From Deltaproteobacteria bacterium (GTDB lineage Bacteria; Desulfobacterota; Desulfobacteria; Desulfobacterales; JAFDFH01): a DNA stretch of 14,491 nt. Each line of letters opens with the position of its first letter. Positions within the stretch are counted from its first letter, which is position 1. The stretch covers positions 1-14,491 of the forward strand of contig JAFDFH010000031.1 of NCBI GenBank assembly GCA_019309945.1, read 5' to 3'. The notes beneath the pieces are model-generated. The model saw only the letters and a program-made list of their open reading frames with translations. It was not told where the DNA came from and did no database searches. Both the position numbers and the translations under genes were made by a program. This document shows positions 8,601-14,192 of this stretch, piece after piece.

Positions 8601-9721
8601 ATCTCAATCATGGCCTCCTCTTGGGTCTCAACTTTGTCCAGCAGAATTGTCTTGCGGATCGAATCACTGCTGGACATGCCGTCAATCAAGAGCACTTCAA
8701 ACTGAGTGATACCGGCATCTTTCAACTTGGCTAGAGTTTCCTCATCAACAAGATCGTTGGGTTTTGCGATCGGTTCTCCACTTTGCGGATCTAAAATTGT
8801 AAACGCAAAAACCCGGTTGAGAACATCCTCAATATTTATCGGTATCATTTCCACATTAGCGGATTTTAGCTGCTTGATCGATCGCTTGGAAAACATCCGC
8901 CCCTTGCCAACGATGACCTCGCCGGTTTCAGGATGTTTGATATTCTTGCTGGCCCGCTGTCCTTTAAGGAAATCTCCCCCGAACTCCTTTAAAAATCGCT
9001 TTCCACGAACAATAATCTTCTCCGTGTGATAAAAATAGTTCAGAAGATCCTCGGTCGAATATCCGAAGGCCTTGAAAAGAAGGGTAACCGGAAACTTTCG
9101 CCGTCTATCGATCCTTATGTAAACAATATCTTTAGGATCGATCTCCATGTCAATCCAAGATCCCCTTACCGGAATGATTCTGGAAGTATAAATAATTTTG
9201 CCGCTTGAATGTGTTTTCCCTTTATCATGATCAAAAAATACACCGGACGAACGGTGAAGCTGGCTGACGACGACCCGTTCCGTACCATTGATGATAAATG
9301 TACCCTTCGCGGTCATTAAAGGAATCGTTCCAAAATAGATTTCCTGCTCTTTTATATCACGGATATTGGAAGATCCGGTCTCTTTATCAACATCATAGAC
9401 AACCAGCCTGACCGTGATACGCAAGGGCAATTCGTATGTCATCCCTCTGTAAATGCATTCCTCGACACTATGCTTAACATCCAAAAATTTATAAGACACA
9501 AATTCAAGGGAAGCACTTCCGGTAAAGTCCTTTATGGGGAACACGGACTTGAAAACAGCCTGCAAACCAATATCTTGACGTTTTTCCTGGGGGACATCGA
9601 TCTGCAGGAACCGTTTGTAGGATTCTCGCTGCATCCCGATAAGGTCCGGGATTTCGACGATCCTTTGAATCTTACCGAAGTTTTTCCTTATACGCTTATT
9701 TGCCGAAAACATTTCCGACAT
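5624..9721 (-). CDS. rpoB: DNA-directed RNA polymerase subunit beta
   Basis: Beta pairs with beta' to form the active-site cleft and holds the rifampicin pocket. The product is 1365 aa (E. coli 1342). The rifampicin cluster lies at 518-539: Q521, D524, H534 and S539 match the drug-sensitive E. coli residues Q513, D516, H526, S531, so no classic resistance change is present. Downstream are [10 protein letters not shown] (about 571-580), the flap region, an SI2-like insertion (about 950-1065, acidic and helical, typical of proteobacteria), the active-site [13 protein letters not shown] with K1090 and K1098, and the conserved C-terminal [20 protein letters not shown]. The ATG at 9719-9721 fits GGAG with a 5-nt spacer; another ATG three codons later is less well placed. 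It begins 49 bp after rplL and ends 8 bp before rpoC. Confidence 0.98.
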   Translation of the reverse strand: [1365 protein letters not shown]

Positions 9722-9770
9722 GGCTTCTCCAATTCATCGGGTTACGGGTTATTGACTGGCCTGGCCTGTA

Positions 9771-10157
9771 TTACTTCAGCTCGACCTGGGCTCCGGCCTC
9801 TTCCAGCTGACTCTTGATTTTTTCGGCCTCATCTTTCGGGATACCTTCCTTGACGGGCTTGGGTGCTTCATCCACCAAGGCTTTCGCGTCTTTCAGCCCA
9901 AGGCCGGTAATCGCCCGGACTTCCTTAATTACCTGGATTTTTTTGTCACCGATGGTCGTCAGGATAACGTCAAATTCCGTCTTTTCTTCTTCTTCAGCAC
10001 CGGCCGCACCGCCGGAAGGTGCGGCTGCCATCATAGCAACCGGGGCAGCTGCGGAAACACCGAATTTATCTTCCAATTCCTTAACTAACTCTGACAGATC
10101 GAGCACCGACATACTTGCTATAAAATCAATTACATCTTCTTTTGTAATATCCGCCAT
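9771..10157 (-). CDS. rplL: 50S ribosomal protein L7/L12
   Basis: L7/L12 forms the flexible stalk of the large subunit that recruits and activates translational GTPases, as dimers on L10. The 128-aa product has the expected three parts: a helical dimerisation and L10-binding domain (about 1-33, ITKEDVIDFIASMSVLDLSE), an Ala/Gly/Met-rich hinge (about 35-55), and a globular C-terminal domain with the conserved EKTEFDVIL, KIQVIKEVRAITGLGLKDAK and EEAGAQVELK. The start ATG has GGAGG 9 nt upstream. It lies 114 bp after rplJ and 49 bp before rpoB, the conserved rplJ-rplL-rpoB order. Confidence 0.97.
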   Translation of the reverse strand: MADITKEDVIDFIASMSVLDLSELVKELEDKFGVSAAAPVAMMAAAPSGGAAGAEEEEKTEFDVILTTIGDKKIQVIKEVRAITGLGLKDAKALVDEAPKPVKEGIPKDEAEKIKSQLEEAGAQVELK

Positions 10158-10202
10158 TTTATTTTTCCTCCAGTTTTGCTTTCAAAATTATCTTAAGTAA
10201 AA

Positions 10203-10233
10203 CAGTTCTACGCACTTTTCCATTTAAGAACTG
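10203..10233 (-). other. Hairpin in the rplJ-rplL gap
   Basis: A perfect 7-base inverted repeat (cagttct at 10203-10209, agaactg at 10227-10233) with a 17-nt loop lies in the 114-bp gap between rplJ and rplL. No U-run follows on the minus strand that would make it a clear terminator. L7/L12 is needed in several copies per L10, and a hairpin here might protect or process the rplL message; that role is inferred from position only. Confidence 0.3.
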
Positions 10234-10271
10234 CAAATAGAAAAATGGGTTATTATTTTAAACGATTATCC

Positions 10272-10805
10272 TCATGCAGCCGCTTTCTGGTCCTTGATCG
10301 CTTGTAGTACATTCAATAACCTGCCGGGTATGTTACTAAGCGCATTCACCAGTGCACACGGAACGCCCTGCATGGCTGACAATACCTGACCAAGCAGCAC
10401 CTCGCGAGTCGGGAGGGCTGACAGCGCCTGAATTGCTTGAGCATCAAGCACATTGCCGTTTAAAACACCAGCTTTAATTTCAAGCATGTTATGGTCTTTG
10501 GCAAACAGGGTCAGCACTTTTGCAGGCGCAACCGGATCATCATAACTTAAGGCGACTGCGTTGGGACCTTTAAAACAGTCCTTGATCAGGGCGACATCGG
10601 TCCCTTCGGAAGCCCGGATAAGAATCGTATTTTTGGTTACCCGATATTCAATGTCAGCGTTTCTAAGTTTTCGGCGCAAATCATTCATGGTTGATACGTC
10701 GAGTCCTTTGTAATCGGTAACGATCACAACCTTGGATCTTGTGAATTTTGCACTCAGATCCTCAACAATTTTTTTCTTTTCATCTATATTCAAACTTACA
10801 CCCAC
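10272..10805 (-). CDS. rplJ: 50S ribosomal protein L10
   Basis: L10 anchors the L7/L12 dimers to the ribosome and, with them, represses its own mRNA in many bacteria. The product is 177 aa from a GTG at 10803-10805. Family features include LNIDEKKKIVEDL at the N-terminus, SKVVIVTDYKGLDVSTMNDLR, the KNT motif and GPNAVALSYDD, then a C-terminal helix that binds L7/L12. The start is uncertain. The GTG overlaps the Shine-Dalgarno (AAGGAGG, 10811-10805), which is too close. A TTG at 10791-10793 gives a 173-aa protein starting MNIDEKKK, with an 11-nt spacer from GGAGG, and may be the true start. It is preceded by a 355-bp gap where the autoregulatory leader is expected. Confidence 0.95.
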   Translation of the reverse strand: MGVSLNIDEKKKIVEDLSAKFTRSKVVIVTDYKGLDVSTMNDLRRKLRNADIEYRVTKNTILIRASEGTDVALIKDCFKGPNAVALSYDDPVAPAKVLTLFAKDHNMLEIKAGVLNGNVLDAQAIQALSALPTREVLLGQVLSAMQGVPCALVNALSNIPGRLLNVLQAIKDQKAAA

Positions 10806-11160
10806 CTCCTTCCATTGTCTGAAAAAACCGGGGGCAACCTGTAATTTGCTGTTGTTTATATAAGAATTTCAGCTTTCTTAACGAATATTCAATAGCAGCT
10901 ATCAGCAAACTGTCTAGGTAGGCCGGTAAAACCAATTAAACACGCTTCATCCACTAATGTTTCGGTGTGCCCACGGTCTTTGACAGAAAAATTAAAAGCA
11001 ACACTTTCGTAAAAAGATCTTTTTGAAACCTTTGCAAAACGTTCAATTTTACCTGCCCCGTTAAACCTGTTTTGATATTTAACCGGGTTATAGGTCAAGC
11101 TTGAGCTTGACTTGCACCTAGGCAGGGAAGGCCGGAACTTCAGTGTCAATATGAATAAAA
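10806..11160 (-). promoter_or_regulatory. rplA-rplJ gap: structured leader region, possibly holding an inserted repeat
   Basis: This 355-bp stretch has no recognisable gene. In many bacteria the L10 leader, where L10-L7/L12 represses translation, lies here. Visible structure: a perfect 7-bp hairpin with a 4-nt loop (11094-11111), a 9-bp hairpin with one mismatch (11056-11087), and a long-range 10-base inverted repeat with one mismatch (ctgtctaggt 10910-10919, acctaggcag 11116-11125) that brackets 216 bp. A reading frame of 86 codons starting at a TTG (11149-11147) crosses the region without a ribosome-binding site. I could not find the conserved L10-leader pairing (AGACAGCAGG with CCUGCCGAGG) in its normal order. 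It ends in the rplJ Shine-Dalgarno. Confidence 0.4.
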
Positions 11161-11865
11161 TCAGATGATCAAGTCCTTGATATAGGCTGTATCGATTTTA
11201 ATTCCAGGGCCCATCGTTGTTGAAACAACAACACTCTTTACGTACGTCCCCTTGCTGGATGCCGGTTTGAGACGAATGATTGTTCCTACAAAGGCCGCTA
11301 TATTTTGAACAATTTTCTCTACCCCAAAAGAGACCTTGCCCATTGGGGCGTGGACGATGCCGGCTTTTTCCACCCTGAAATCTATCTTGCCGGCCTTGAG
11401 TTCAGTGACGGCCTTGGCAACATCAAATGTAACAGTTCCTGCTTTAGCATTAGGCATGAGTCCTCGGGGGCCAAGAAGCTTTCCTATCTTTCCCACCGAA
11501 CCCATCACATCGGGTGTGGCAACGGCCTTGTCAAAGTCTAACCAGCCGCCTTTTATTTTTTCTATTAAATCATCATTCCCGACAAAATCGGCACCTGCTT
11601 CAAGGGCCTCTTTTTCCTTCTCACCTTTTGCAAAAACGAGCACCTTTACTTCTTTCCCAAGCCCATTCGGCAAAACGACTGTACCCCGAACCATCTGTTC
11701 CGCGTGCCTCGGATCAACTCCGAGCCGAACCGCAAGATCAATCGTTTCATCAAATTTGGCATAGGAGGAGTCGACTGCTACCTTGACCGCTTCGGTAAAA
11801 TCATGCTTCATCTGAGCATCCATCTTTTTTGTGAACTCTGTATATTTTTTGCCCCGCTTCGCCAT
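11161..11865 (-). CDS. rplA: 50S ribosomal protein L1
   Basis: L1 forms the mobile L1 stalk on 23S rRNA that helps move tRNA out of the E site. In E. coli it also represses the rplK-rplA message. The 234-aa protein has the normal length. It starts MAKRGKKYTEFTKKMDAQMK and shows the conserved domain I pieces LAVRLGVDPRHAEQMVRGTV and LPNGLGKEVKVLVFAKG, the signature GPRGLMPNAKAGTVTFDV (about 132-149), and the C-terminal KGTYVKSVVVSTTMGPGIKI. The ATG at 11863-11865 has AGGAG about 10 nt upstream. It follows rplK after 80 bp, the usual L11-L1 pair. Confidence 0.97.
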   Translation of the reverse strand: MAKRGKKYTEFTKKMDAQMKHDFTEAVKVAVDSSYAKFDETIDLAVRLGVDPRHAEQMVRGTVVLPNGLGKEVKVLVFAKGEKEKEALEAGADFVGNDDLIEKIKGGWLDFDKAVATPDVMGSVGKIGKLLGPRGLMPNAKAGTVTFDVAKAVTELKAGKIDFRVEKAGIVHAPMGKVSFGVEKIVQNIAAFVGTIIRLKPASSKGTYVKSVVVSTTMGPGIKIDTAYIKDLII

Positions 11866-11945
11866 TTTTTGTTCACTCCTTCGTCACCTGTTTCGAACAA
11901 CGGGTTCGTCTTTTTTTAACTCGCGACGCGCCAGTGCGACTTTGC

Positions 11946-12368
11946 TTAATCGATCTCAATCCCCATGCTTCTGGCGGTCCCCTCTACGATCCTGCAGGCG
12001 GCATTCAGATCATTCGCGTTTAAATCAACCATTTTCTGTTTGGCGATCTCCTCCACCTGTTGACGGGTAACCCGACCGACTTTCTCACGTTTGGGATCAC
12101 CTGAACCCTTCGCTATCTTTGCTGTTTTCTTTAATAGCATGGATGCAGGGGGTGTTTTGGTGATAAACGTAAACGATCGATCCTGAAAAACCGTTAACAC
12201 AACCGGTATGATCATGCCTTCATCATTTGCCGTACGGGAATTGAAAGCCTTGCAAAAATCCATGATGTTAACGCCATGCTGCCCCAAAGCAGGGCCGATG
12301 GGAGGAGATGGATTGGCTTTGCCGGCCTCAACCTGCAGTTTTATCTGAGCAATAACCTTTTTTGCCAT
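11946..12368 (-). CDS. rplK: 50S ribosomal protein L11
   Basis: L11 binds the GTPase-associated centre of 23S rRNA and is needed for RelA-dependent (p)ppGpp synthesis in bacteria that have RelA. The 140-aa product is full length. The N-terminal domain has IKLQVEAGKANPSPPIGPAL with the two proline-rich turns and GQHGVNIMDFCKAFN, and the C-terminal RNA-binding domain ends in the signature NAACRIVEGTARSMGIEID. The ATG at 12366-12368 has GGAG 12 nt upstream. A short bulged hairpin (12391-12405) lies just before this in the leader, where L1 would bind in E. coli; I cannot match it confidently to the 23S L1 site. The gap to nusG is 203 bp. Confidence 0.97.
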   Translation of the reverse strand: MAKKVIAQIKLQVEAGKANPSPPIGPALGQHGVNIMDFCKAFNSRTANDEGMIIPVVLTVFQDRSFTFITKTPPASMLLKKTAKIAKGSGDPKREKVGRVTRQQVEEIAKQKMVDLNANDLNAACRIVEGTARSMGIEID

Positions 12369-12484
12369 TTTCTCTCTTTACTCCTAACCCGGACCAACCG
12401 GATCCAAAAAGGCTGATTTTATTTATATTTCTCAATTATTATTGCGAAAGAACAAAAATTGAAAAACATGAAAAATTCATTCTA

Positions 12485-12516
12485 CTTTCGTGCTTTAGCG
12501 CTTTCGTGTTTTCGTA
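12485..12516. repeat. Four imperfect 8-bp tandem units in the nusG-rplK gap
   Basis: On the plus strand the units are ctttcgtg, ctttagcg, ctttcgtg and ttttcgta, a period of 8 bp over 32 bp. They sit in a very AT-rich 203-bp gap (12369-12571) with long A/T runs on both sides. No gene, clear promoter or intrinsic terminator is visible in this gap. The block may be a remnant of an intergenic repeat family. Confidence 0.6.
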
Positions 12517-12571
12517 ATTGGTTTTTGTTTTTTTGTGATTCATCGCGGCAGATAAATTCGAAATCCTGTAT

Positions 12572-13102
12572 TTATAATTTTGCGACTTGAACAAATTCCA
12601 ATTCCACTGGCGTTGAGCGGCCAAATATACTCACCAGAACTCGTATTTTGCCCTTCTCAGGATTAACTTCTTCCACGATTCCGTTAAAGTTCGTAAATGG
12701 TCCATCGATCACACGGATCTCATCACCGGACTCAAATAAATATTTAGGCTGCGGTTTAGCTTTGCCCGCTTCCATTCGGTTTAGGACTTGCTCGGCCTCT
12801 TTATCGGAGATGGGCGCCGGTTTATCTTTTCCGCCTAAAAACCCGGTAACCTTGGCCGTATCGTTGATGATATGCCATGTCTCATCATCGAGTTCCATCC
12901 TGACGAGTATATATCCGGGATAGAACTTGCGGGAAGATGTTTTTCTTTTGCCTTTAACAAGTTCGACCACCTGCTCGGTGGGTACGAGTATTTCACCGAA
13001 TTTCTCAGGGTGTGGGGAAGTTGCGATTCGATCTTCCAAGGCCGTTTTGACCTTGTTTTCGAACCCTGAATATACATGGACGATATACCATTTAAGCGCC
13101 AC
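12572..13102 (-). CDS. nusG: Transcription termination/antitermination factor NusG
   Basis: NusG binds the clamp helices of RNA polymerase beta' and through its second domain contacts Rho or S10, linking elongation to termination or to ribosomes. The product is 176 aa from the GTG at 13100-13102: MALKWYIVHVYSGFENKVKT. This start has GGAGGG with a 7-nt spacer. A longer frame from a TTG at 13117 would place the ribosome-binding site inside the gene, so it was not chosen. The NGN domain spans about 1-105 (GEILVPTEQVVE, RKFYPGYILVRM, VTGFLGG) and the KOW domain about 122-176 (GDEIRVIDGPFTNFNGIVEE, FGRSTPVELEF). It follows secE with a MITE-like element between them. Confidence 0.96.
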   Translation of the reverse strand: MALKWYIVHVYSGFENKVKTALEDRIATSPHPEKFGEILVPTEQVVELVKGKRKTSSRKFYPGYILVRMELDDETWHIINDTAKVTGFLGGKDKPAPISDKEAEQVLNRMEAGKAKPQPKYLFESGDEIRVIDGPFTNFNGIVEEVNPEKGKIRVLVSIFGRSTPVELEFVQVAKL

Positions 13103-13126
13103 TCTTTTACCCTCCAAAATCTTATT

Positions 13127-13289
13127 TAGGGTTCGTCCAGAAACGAGGATTTTTGTTCGAGATCAAGGCATGCGAAAAATTTTACCGCAGGCATATAGTT
13201 GATATTCCGAGGATAAAATTTTGAGCATAACGCAGAGATCGGGCAAAACGCAGAGATCGGGCAAAAAGACCGTTTCTGGATGGACCCTA
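13127..13289. mobile_element. MITE-like inverted-repeat element between secE and nusG
   Basis: This 163-bp element is bounded by 19-base terminal inverted repeats. The left arm is tagggttcgtccagaaacg (13127-13145). The right arm (13271-13289), read on the minus strand, is tagggtccatccagaaacg, with two differences. Both ends are TA, as expected for a TA target duplication (IS630/Tc1-mariner style). Inside lies a second perfect 9-bp inverted repeat (13176-13184 with 13214-13222), so the whole can fold into one long hairpin. No transposase frame is present. The right end supplies the TAG stop of secE, and the left end lies just before the nusG ribosome-binding site. Family identity and genome copy number cannot be judged from one copy. 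Confidence 0.7.
13230..13265. repeat. 18-bp perfect tandem duplication
   Basis: The unit acgcagagatcgggcaaa occurs twice head to tail (13230-13247 and 13248-13265), without mismatch, near the right end of the MITE-like element. Perfect identity suggests a recent slippage event within the element. Confidence 0.9.
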
Positions 13290-13682
13290 TTTAAGAACGA
13301 CACGGACCAGGTTAGACAAACCGATATCGACCACTCCCAGAAAAAGTGATACGATCAGGACAAGAATGATTACAACAACAGTAGAGCCAATCGTCTGTTT
13401 GCGCGTAGGCCATGTCACCTTTTTAAGTTCCACTTTCACTTCTCTGAGAAACTGCACGATCTTGTCCAGAAAATTTTTCTGTTTTACTGGAACATTTCGG
13501 GTTACACTTGAAGTCTTCTGCGGGGATAAAACCTGCCTTTTTTTTACTTCCTTGGAAGAATCTGAAAGCATCGTTGCTTTCTTCACAGCGCGCTCACCGT
13601 CCAGCCTGGGTGACACCACCGCGTTAACGCTCTGTTTCTTCTTCTTTTTGCTTGAGGTTTTTTTCTTCTGCAACCGGCCCAT
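13287..13682 (-). CDS. secE: Protein translocase subunit SecE, with long basic N-terminal extension
   Basis: SecE clamps the SecY channel in the cytoplasmic membrane and is essential for protein export. From the ATG at 13680-13682 (AGGAG four bases upstream) the product is 131 aa; a longer frame from a TTG nine codons earlier lacks such a site. The C-terminal 60 residues are the family core: the amphipathic helix with FLREVKVELKKVTWPTRKQT (78-97) and one membrane segment at about 99-120 (STVVVIILVLIVSLFLG). Residues 1-69 form a Lys/Ser-rich tail (SSKKKKKQ, KEVKKRQ), predicted disordered and cytoplasmic; the minimal SecE of many bacteria is only about 60-70 aa. It lies after tRNA-Trp and before nusG. 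Its TAG stop is the first triplet of the MITE-like element. Confidence 0.95.
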   Translation of the reverse strand: MGRLQKKKTSSKKKKKQSVNAVVSPRLDGERAVKKATMLSDSSKEVKKRQVLSPQKTSSVTRNVPVKQKNFLDKIVQFLREVKVELKKVTWPTRKQTIGSTVVVIILVLIVSLFLGVVDIGLSNLVRVVLK

Positions 13683-13776
13683 AGCGCTCCTAAAATGGTA
13701 AATGCTCAACCTTTAATCGGACAGGATCCATTTATTCTTTGGGCTTCAAACCCTGATCTTTGCTCGCCAATTAATC

Positions 13777-13852
13777 TGGCAGGCCAGGAGGGATTCGAAC
13801 CCCCAACACCCGGATTTGGAGTCCGACGCTCTACCGTTGGAGCTACTGGCCT
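13777..13852 (-). tRNA. tRNA-Trp (anticodon CCA)
   Basis: The 76-nt gene folds as a full cloverleaf on the minus strand. The acceptor stem AGGCCAG pairs with CTGGCCT. The D arm is AGCTC...GAGC, the anticodon loop CTCCAAA has CCA at 13817-13819 (plus strand tgg), and the T arm is GGGGGTTCGAATCCC. The discriminator is G (13780), as usual for bacterial tRNA-Trp. The 3' CCA is encoded (13777-13779). A tRNA-Trp just before secE-nusG is a common bacterial arrangement. Confidence 0.97.
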
Positions 13853-14047
13853 GCATGCCTAATTGATAATAGGTAATTTGCGAAATTGCCCCAAACGAAC
13901 GTGATAAAAACTCAATGTTCTTGTCATTTGAGCATGTTGATTTCTGTCATTGTTTCGGGTTTCGACCAAGTTTTATAAAATCAGGCGTATTTCGTCCCGT
14001 TATGGCAGGCTTGACCGAAAACCAAGGGTTATGGTCAAATACTTATT
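13853..14047. other. Gene-free stretch between tRNA-Trp and the rpmG-side element
   Basis: I see no coding region here. It has a perfect 10-base palindrome, ttttataaaa (13971-13980), and a 6-bp inverted repeat (ttgacc 14011-14016, ggtcaa 14033-14038). Near the tRNA lies gccccaaacgaac (13889-13901 area), which resembles the right terminal repeat of the neighbouring element (gccccaacgaaaac on the minus strand). This could be the remains of another element or a larger composite one. The part next to the tRNA holds the candidate promoter listed separately. Confidence 0.5.
13866..13894 (-). promoter_or_regulatory. Candidate promoter for tRNA-Trp-secE-nusG
   Basis: On the minus strand TTGGGG (13894-13889) and TATTAT (13871-13866) are 17 nt apart. 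The -10 box ends 13 nt before the first base of tRNA-Trp, which leaves a short 5' leader for RNase P to remove. The -35 box matches consensus only in its TTG, and the -10 differs from TATAAT by one base. It may drive the tRNA and the genes after it. Confidence 0.45.
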
Positions 14048-14192
14048 TAGTGCCTGAACGAAAACTGTCTTTTCCGCCAATATCTGCGCCAATCTCAAAT
14101 TTTAATCCTCGCAATACTACCAGTATTACTGTGGTTAAAATTTTCGTCTTCCTTGATCTTATCGCAAAATCCTAGTTTTCGTTGGGGCACTA
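14048..14192. mobile_element. MITE-like inverted-repeat element at the 3' end of rpmG
   Basis: This 145-bp element has 19-base terminal inverted repeats with two differences: tagtgcctgaacgaaaact (14048-14066) and, read on the minus strand from 14192 to 14174, tagtgccccaacgaaaact. The ends are TA on both sides. Inside are nested perfect inverted repeats: 9 bp (14097-14105 with 14135-14143) around 6 bp (14113-14118 with 14122-14127, 3-nt loop), so the element can form a long hairpin. It codes for nothing. It resembles intergenic repeats I associate with Desulfobacterota genomes, but that is memory, not a search. Its right end supplies the TAG stop of rpmG. Confidence 0.7.

Noticed and set aside
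10910..11125. A circularly permuted L10 leader (CCTGCC-AGGTG before CCTAGACAG on the minus strand)
   Set aside because: The resemblance to the leader halves is short and partly explained by the inverted repeat; without a covariance search it is no better than chance.
12391..12405. L1-binding hairpin in the rplK leader
   Set aside because: Only a five-pair bulged stem is visible, and I cannot match the loop or flanks to the 23S L1 site with confidence.
12439..12624. A 61-codon minus-strand frame overlapping the 3' end of nusG and running into the gap
   Set aside because: It is out of frame with nusG, has no ribosome-binding site, and its downstream half is translated AT-rich repeat DNA. It is treated as non-coding.
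13103..13117. Longer NusG from a TTG at 13117
   Set aside because: The GGAGGG ribosome-binding sequence would lie inside the gene; the GTG at 13102 is properly spaced and gives the family-like N-terminus.
13683..13709. Longer SecE from a TTG at 13709
   Set aside because: The ATG at 13682 has AGGAG directly upstream; that site would be inside the longer reading frame.
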